This document shows, in pieces, positions 36,801 to 41,093 of a DNA stretch of 41,093 bases. Made by a program: the position numbers and the translations under genes. The notes under the pieces are model-generated. The model was not told where the DNA came from. It saw only the letters and a list, made by a program, of their open reading frames with translations, and did not search any database. Each line of letters opens with the position of its first letter. Within the stretch, counting starts at the first letter, position 1. This stretch comes from Rhizobacter sp. (GTDB lineage: Bacteria; Pseudomonadota; Gammaproteobacteria; Burkholderiales; Burkholderiaceae_C), in the NCBI GenBank assembly GCA_021153565.1, contig JAJKJU010000299.1:1-41093 (forward strand), written 5' to 3'.

Positions 36801-39800
36801 TGCTCACGGTGCTCGTCCACGAACTGGGCCACGTGATGGGACTGGGCCACGCAGAGGGCGATGTCGATGTGATGGCCAAGTACCTCACCCCTGGCGTGCG
36901 CCGCATTCCGAGTGCTGCTGATGCCGCTCTCGTGTTGGCGCAGCGAAGGGATCCATCTCAGTCGGAGAGAGTGGTGATCGGTGCTACTGTTGTTTGGGAC
37001 TCGACTGGCCCCACCGCAGTCAATCATGCCGAGGCTCAGCAGGTTGGCGGTTGGAGCACCCAGGGCAGCGTCGTCTTTGACAGCACGATGACCCAGTTGA
37101 CCTTGAATGAAAGTTCCAATACACAGACGAATGCTGGCGAGATCCTGACGTTGACGGATCACGACCGCTTCCTTCGCTTCACTGTGGATGCGCGAGGCCT
37201 TCAGTCCAGCGGAAGCGGCAGCCCTGGTGATGCTTTCGAGGTTGCTCTGCTCAACGCCAGCACCATGCAGGCAGTCGGCAGCACCGTGTCGCTGACGCGA
37301 TCCGATGCACTTCTCAACATCCAGGCCGATGGACAGGAGAGCCTTGCGTCCGGCATCCGCAAGGTGATCAATGCCGACGGGTCGAGCACCTACTACATCG
37401 ACCTGCCGAAAGCCTTGGCCAACACGCCGGTCTACCTCTCGTTTGACCTGCTCGGCTTTGGTCTTGGCGCTGATGCCACGCAAAGCCATGTCTCGCTGCG
37501 AGACGTGCAGGTGCTTGGCGACCCGGTGGCTGAAGACGACGCGGTGTCCACGCTTGAAGATGCTGCCACCACCATCACAGTGCTCGGCAACGATGTGACG
37601 CTGGGCACTGCCTCGGCACAGGTTGAACTCGTCACCACCCCGCAACACGGCACCGCCACGCTCAATGCCGATGGCACAGTGAACTACGTGCCGTTCGCCA
37701 ACTACCACGGCACAGACAGCTTCAGCTACCGCTTCAACGACGGCGGGCAGGTCTCCACCATTGCCACCGTGCAGCTGCAGGTTGCCTCGGTGAACGATGC
37801 GCCGGTGCTCACGAGCAGCACGCAGGAGGTGATTGCCGGCGAGCCGCTGGTGTTCTACCCGCTGGCGCATGCCAGCGATGTGGACGGCGATGTCTTGACC
37901 GTCGACGTGATTAACGCGCCACTGCACGGCACGCTGGAAAACACCGCCGATGGCCGCTACACCTACACACCGGATGTGGGCTACTCCGGTGAAGACGTGT
38001 TCGCCTACCGCGTGACCGACGGTGTTCAAGCGTCGGCCCCGGCCGAAGTGCGCTTCACGGTGCAGCCTGTCACACCAGTGTTCCACGCAATCAACGAAAC
38101 GAGCACGCTCGCCGAAGACGGCAGTGTGCTAATCGATCTGCGCAGCTTCGCGCGTGGAACTGCCAGCACGGCCATCACCGCCACCATCGCGCAATCACCG
38201 ACCCACGGCGCATTGAACGACAACGGCGACGGCACCTACACCTATGTGCCATTGGCCAACTACCACGGCAGCGATTCGCTGCGCTTCCGCCTGAACGATG
38301 GAACGGAAGACTCGAACGAAGCGACGGTGAGCCTGGCGGTGGCATCGGTCAACGATGCGCCGGTCTTGGGCTACCAATCGCTGGTGCTTGCACAAGACAC
38401 ACCGCTGCTCATCGGCGCCACGCTGACGGCGTCTGACGTCGATGGCGACGCCCTCGTCGCCACCATCGTGTCCGGGCCTACCTACGGCACGCTGGTGCTC
38501 AACGACAGCGGCAGCTTCACCTACACATCATCGGCCAACTACGTCGGTGCCGACAGCTTCAGCTACCGCGTGAGCGATGGCCAGGCCGACTCCGACGTCG
38601 CAACCGTCAGCCTGAACGTGAGTTCGGTCAACAATCTTCCGCAACTGGTCAACCAGGCAGTGACGTTGAACGAAGAAGGCTCCGTGGTCATCGACCCGCT
38701 GGCCACCGCCAGCGGCGCAGATGGGGAGTCGCTGACCGCTGCGGTCGTGGCCGGCCCAGCGCATGGCAGCCTGACGGTCAATGCCGACGGCAGCTTCAGC
38801 TACCGGCCCGAGTCCAACTACTTCGGTGCCGACAGCTTCAGCTATCGCGTCGTCGATACCGCGGGCCGCAGCTCCAACACCGCCACCGTGCAATTGAGCG
38901 TGCGCCCGGTGAACGATGCCCCGGTCGCGCCCGCCAGCTTCAGCACGACCGTGTCGGCAGGCAAGCCCTGGACTTTCGATCCGCTGAATGGCGCGAGCGA
39001 TGTCGAAGGCTCGGCACTCACGGTGCAGATCGTGACCGCCCCCGCCCACGGCAGCCTCACAACCAACGCCGATGGCAGCCTCAGCTACACGCCCGATGCG
39101 AGCTTCACTGGCCCCGACAGCATCCGCTACGTGGTCAGCGACGGCGAGTCGGTGTCCACCCCAGTCACCGTCCAGTTCACCGTGCTCGCCGCCAACTTCG
39201 CCCCGGTGGCCGTTGACGCCACGCTGCAACTGCTGGAAGACGGCAGCATGCGTATCACCCCGGCCAGCCTGGGCGCGGATGCCCACGGCGATGCCCTGAC
39301 CGGCATCATCGTCACCGAGCCCGCCCACGGCACCCTCAGCGTTCAGGCCGACGGCAGCTGGCTCTACACCCCAGCCGCCAACTTCAACGGCACCGACACG
39401 CTGCGCTTCACGCTGACCGACGGCCACCAGACCTCGAACGAGGCGACGCTGACCTTCAGCGTCCATGCGGTGAACGACGCGCCGGTGCTGGAGGACCAGT
39501 CGGCCACGCTGAACGAAGACGGCAGCTTCACGCTGGCACCGCTGGCACATGCCTCCGACATCGATGGCGACGGTCTGAGCGCCGCCATCGTTACCGGCCC
39601 CGCCCACGGCACACTGTCGATCAGCGCCGACGGCAGCTTCACCTACACGCCGACCGCCAACTTCAACGGCATCGACAGCTTCACCTACCGCGTCAACGAC
39701 GGCCAGGCCGATTCCGACGTCGCCACGGTAACTCTTACGGTCACACCGGTGAACGAAGCGCCGGTGCTGGGCAACAGCTCGGCCACAGTCACCGAAGACG

Positions 39801-41093
39801 GATCGCTTATCCTGAACCCGCTGGCCACCGCCAGCGACGCGGACGGCGACACGCTCACGGCCTCGATCGTCGCCGGCCCCGCCCACGGCACGCTCACGGT
39901 GAACACCAACGGCACTTTCACCTACAAGCCAACCGCCAACTTCAACGACATCGACAGCTTCACCTACCGCGTCAACGACGGTCAGGCCGATTCCAACGTC
40001 GCCTCGGTAACGCTGATGGTCACACCGGTGAACGACGCGCCGGTGCTGGGCAACAGCTCAGCCACGGTCGCCGAAGACGGCTCGCTCACCCTGAACCCGC
40101 TGGCCAGCGCCACCGACGTGGATGGCGACCCGCTGACGAGCGGCATCGTCAGCGGCCCCGCCCACGGCATCGTCCTGCTGCATGCCGACGGCCGCTTCAG
40201 CTATGTGCCCGATCCCGACTTCAATGGCACCGACAGCTTCACCTACCGCGTCAGTGACGGGCTGTCGTATAGCGGCATCGCCACCGTGGCGCTCACCATC
40301 GCCGCGGTCAACGACGCGCCGGTCGCTCAAGACGTGGCGCTCAGCGTCGTTGGCAACGCCTCAACGGACCTGGCGCTTTCCGCCACCGATGTCGACAACG
40401 CCGCAGCCACGCTGGGCTACACCATCGTGACCGCACCGCAGCATGGCAGCGTTGTATGCCAGGCCGACGGCCAATGGCGCTACACCCCGACCACGGGCTA
40501 CTTGGGCAGCGACAGCTTCACCTACAAGGCCAACGACGGCCAACTCGACTCCAACGTCGCCACGGTGCGCATCACGGTCACCCCGCCGCCGGTCACTTCA
40601 CTGCCGATCGATCTGGGCATCGCCGGCGCCTTCAACGTCTTCGCCTTTCACGACTTCACCAGCACTGGCAGCGACACCGAAGGCGCCATTGCGGCGGGCA
40701 ACGACCTGACGCTGGCGAACTACAGCGTCAACGCCAACGGGTTGGCCTATCACGGTCAGTCGGCTGTGGTCGGCGGCAACCTCACGTTCTACGGCGGCAG
40801 CCTGCACGGCACCGCCACCTACGGCACCAGCCAGCACACCGGCCAACTCTCCAGCGGCGATGTCGTGGGGCAAGCCGCACCCGACTTCTCGTTCGCCAGC
40901 GAAGAAGCCCGCTTGACGGCGCTGTCCGATCAGCTCGCCACGCTGCCCGCCACGGGCAGCGTCACGGCACAGTGGGGCGGCCTGAGCTTCACCGGCGACG
41001 GCACGTCCGCCGTGCAGGTCTTCAACCTCAGCGGCGCCGAGCTGATGAGTGCCAACTGGAGCAGCTTTGCGAACCTGAGCCCCGGGCAGACCG
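25559..41093 (+). CDS. Giant surface protein, part 3, runs off the window
   Basis: The frame stays open for about 5178 codons to the window end with no stop. Domains in order: seven more putative-Ig modules; a region of diverse Ig-like strands (27900-28650); RHS/YD-like repeats (28900-29370); dockerin-like motif (29728-29870); two Big_2-like modules (30170-30710); TIG-like strand set (about 31450); dead metallopeptidase copy (31845-32270); propeller (32400-33530); helical segment (33750-34680); HINT 1, HINT 2, nuclease toxin domain (34688-36331); active-site-bearing metallopeptidase (36520-36960); eleven tandem-95 repeats (37520-40590); and the start of a choice-of-anchor A domain. The C-terminus, including any type I secretion signal or anchor, lies outside. 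Alone this part has no credible start, so it depends on reading through the upstream stops. Confidence 0.8.
28900..29370 (+). other. RHS/YD-like repeat region in the giant protein
   Basis: Motifs such as GPDGTRYTLDAQGKV, FVRNAQGRIERVAG and YRYDAQGRLVLARS follow the YD/RHS repeat style (YxYDxxGRL). RHS repeats elsewhere form shells around toxin domains; here only about three to four units are recognisable, far too few for a full shell. Confidence 0.55.
29728..29870 (+). other. Dockerin type I-like calcium-binding motif
   Basis: GDMDRDGDIDGADSAAW and ADINGDGTANASDRQVL form the paired DxDxDGxxDxxD loops of a type I dockerin, separated by about ten residues. Dockerins bind cohesins or act as calcium-dependent structural pieces. 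No cohesin is visible in the window. Confidence 0.7.
30170..30710 (+). repeat. Two Big_2-like Ig modules
   Basis: Two copies carry the Big_2 signature 'S.....I..VD..G...A...G.A.IT......': SSDNPGVISVDGNGFLHAK and SDPSIADISADGLITAKSSG, about 270 bp apart. These domains are typical of intimin/invasin-like and other surface proteins. Confidence 0.7.
31845..32270 (+). other. Degenerate copy of the VDPTP-type metallopeptidase domain
   Basis: This stretch aligns along its whole length with the intact domain at 36520-36960: shared AR..W..AGA, LLD, AATWGWY against GAGWGWF, AxGxxDLLT, and PxLPPGMRR against YLTPGVRR. In the active-site helix HELGHVMGLGH is replaced by EQLGAILGVVG (from 32150), so all three zinc His and the catalytic Glu are lost. 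It can only serve a structural or inhibitory role. Confidence 0.7.
32400..33530 (+). other. Second beta-propeller-like domain
   Basis: Blades include QIVFNDDGRLAFIAGRNN, KIYVFDTMTQDIVVTY, ISSLAVNDGWLYVVEG and FRDLAINSGRYLAVTA, in the YncE/NHL style. It lies between the dead metallopeptidase copy and the helical segment leading into the HINT domains. Binding function is inferred only from fold type. Confidence 0.5.
34688..35260 (+). other. HINT domain 1 (intein-like autoprocessing)
   Basis: It begins with Cys in CFVAGTLVHTENG (block A), contains VPIEKVRVGTRVLS, the block B-like TPNHPFWIE with its conserved His, and ends EVEDFHTYYVGEIGVWAHN, the last two residues being the His-Asn of intein C-termini. 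The next residue is Thr, a permitted +1 nucleophile, so full splicing as well as cleavage is chemically possible. About 191 residues, with no homing endonuclease. GC near 57%, close to the neighbouring sequence. Confidence 0.85.
35324..35767 (+). other. HINT domain 2 (pretoxin HINT)
   Basis: It starts with Cys in CFSGETLVLLENG, has LLRVGDKVLS, VTGEHPIWVE and GWTAVRDLNEGDELL, and ends NLEVEDFHTYFVDLAGIWVHN. It is about 148 residues, the size usual for pretoxin HINT modules that cut after the final Asn to free a downstream toxin. The following residue is Lys, so splicing is unlikely and cleavage is the expected reaction. GC is clearly lower than in HINT 1. Confidence 0.85.
35822..36331 (+). other. 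CdiA-CT-like nuclease toxin domain
   Basis: Directly after HINT 2 comes a domain of about 170 residues: LTPGQLQIKLREMEVDKVL, a variable loop, GRTGRNGEVLGYPDRLL, then PDLNGVPVDIYQPGG (Asp at 36095), IAQTIASKSERQA (Lys at 36152), VIVLDLRF, and a closing strand LLVIDINGNMIRVDYP. The order 'PD...vDxYxP...K..Qa..vvldL...vxxIxxxGxI' is that of CdiA C-terminal nuclease toxins (PF18451-like, from memory), which cut tRNA or other nucleic acid in competing cells. Unusually it is not at the C-terminus; the polypeptide continues for at least 1580 residues. No separate immunity ORF follows. Confidence 0.6.
36520..36960 (+). other. Metzincin-like metallopeptidase domain, zinc motif intact
   Basis: It contains GAGWGWFVDPTP, a DEF turn and DLLTVLVHELGHVMGLGH; the HExxHxxGxxH motif (36818-36850) supplies three zinc-binding His and the catalytic Glu of metzincins such as matrixins. 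VDVMAKYLTPGVRR follows, with a Met that could serve the Met-turn. The domain recurs in giant surface proteins. It may process this protein or a neighbour, but no substrate can be read from the sequence. Confidence 0.7.
37520..40590 (+). repeat. Eleven tandem-95/cadherin-like repeats
   Basis: Eleven units share the core 'HGTLxxxADGxFxYxPxANxxGxDSFxYRxxDG' and the linker 'VNDAPVL', about 90-100 residues each. Units 8-10 repeat with an exact 279-nt period (TTCACCTACCGCGTC at 39680 and 39959, a close match at 40238) and are nearly identical in DNA over long stretches, so they were duplicated recently. Such repeats form calcium-stabilised rods in RTX-type adhesins. Confidence 0.85.
40600..41093 (+). 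other. Choice-of-anchor A domain, start only
   Basis: After the last repeat the sequence reads LGIAGAFNVFAFHDFTSTG, DTEGAIAAGNDLTLANYSVN, AVVGGNLTFYGGSLHG and a helix with FASEEARLTALSDQLATLP. This matches the choice-of-anchor A adhesive domain (GxFNxFxxxxxxxxxSDxEGxxAxGxxLxxxxYSV). It usually sits near the C-terminus of surface proteins before an anchor or secretion signal, so the gene probably ends not far beyond the window. Confidence 0.75.

Noticed and set aside
38528-39886. Minus-strand ORF of 452 codons with internal repeats
   Set aside because: The repeats simply mirror the tandem-95 repeats on the plus strand.
37520-40590. Possible CRISPR or other DNA repeat array
   Set aside because: Period is a multiple of three, identity follows protein structure, and there are no short identical repeats with unique spacers.

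Overview
The window looks like a piece of a high-GC Gram-negative chromosome. It is most likely from a betaproteobacterium of the Burkholderiales type. That is an inference from base composition, from integrative-element, dnaE2 and IS remnants of the kinds common in that order, and from a giant LEPR-XLL-type surface protein; no ribosomal or housekeeping marker is present to prove it.

Left part (1 to about 6000) is an accessory region built mostly of broken mobile DNA. In order: the end of an IS6-family transposase (minus strand), a truncated helix-turn-helix transposase-like ORF, an apparently intact ADP-ribosyltransferase with the look of a secreted effector, a decayed Tn3-family transposase, a frameshifted plasmid/ICE-type exonuclease VII small-subunit gene, a small intact hypothetical gene, the 3' end of an error-prone polymerase gene dnaE2 (minus strand, frameshifted), an IS4-family transposase remnant, and scraps of an ICE-type DUF1845 gene and a DUF1016 nuclease gene. 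A TTCG-N16-TTCG direct repeat (hrpII/PIP-box pattern) lies just upstream of the ADP-ribosyltransferase gene, and a Tn3 transposase lies just downstream. This arrangement resembles the Tn3-borne type III effectors known from Xanthomonas.

Right part (6404 to the window end) is one enormous reading frame. It keeps the same frame for at least 34.7 kb (over 11,500 codons) and leaves the window still open. Two single in-frame stops interrupt it, TAA at 12953 and TAG at 25556. Coding and domain structure run straight through both, and both could arise from a Gln codon by one C-to-T change. Upstream are a strong sigma70-like promoter (6004-6032), a leader of roughly 360 nt and a good ribosome binding site.

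Domain order of the giant protein: LEPR-XLL-like N-terminal motif; about 20 PPC-like beta modules; 17 CARDB modules; TIG-like, propeller and Ig-like regions; eight putative-Ig (He_PIG-like) modules; RHS/YD-like repeats; a dockerin-like calcium motif; two Big_2-like modules; a catalytically dead metallopeptidase copy; a second propeller; a helical stretch; two tandem HINT domains; a CdiA-CT-like nuclease toxin domain; an intact HExxHxxGxxH metallopeptidase; eleven tandem-95/cadherin-like repeats of about 93 residues; and the start of a choice-of-anchor A domain. The second HINT plus the toxin form a low-GC island (sampled lines 42-48% GC, against about 65% nearby). They therefore look like a toxin cassette inserted in the middle of the adhesin rather than at its C-terminus. 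The likely role of the whole is a cell-surface or secreted adhesin with autoprocessing and toxic activities; whether it is still expressed depends on the two stop codons.
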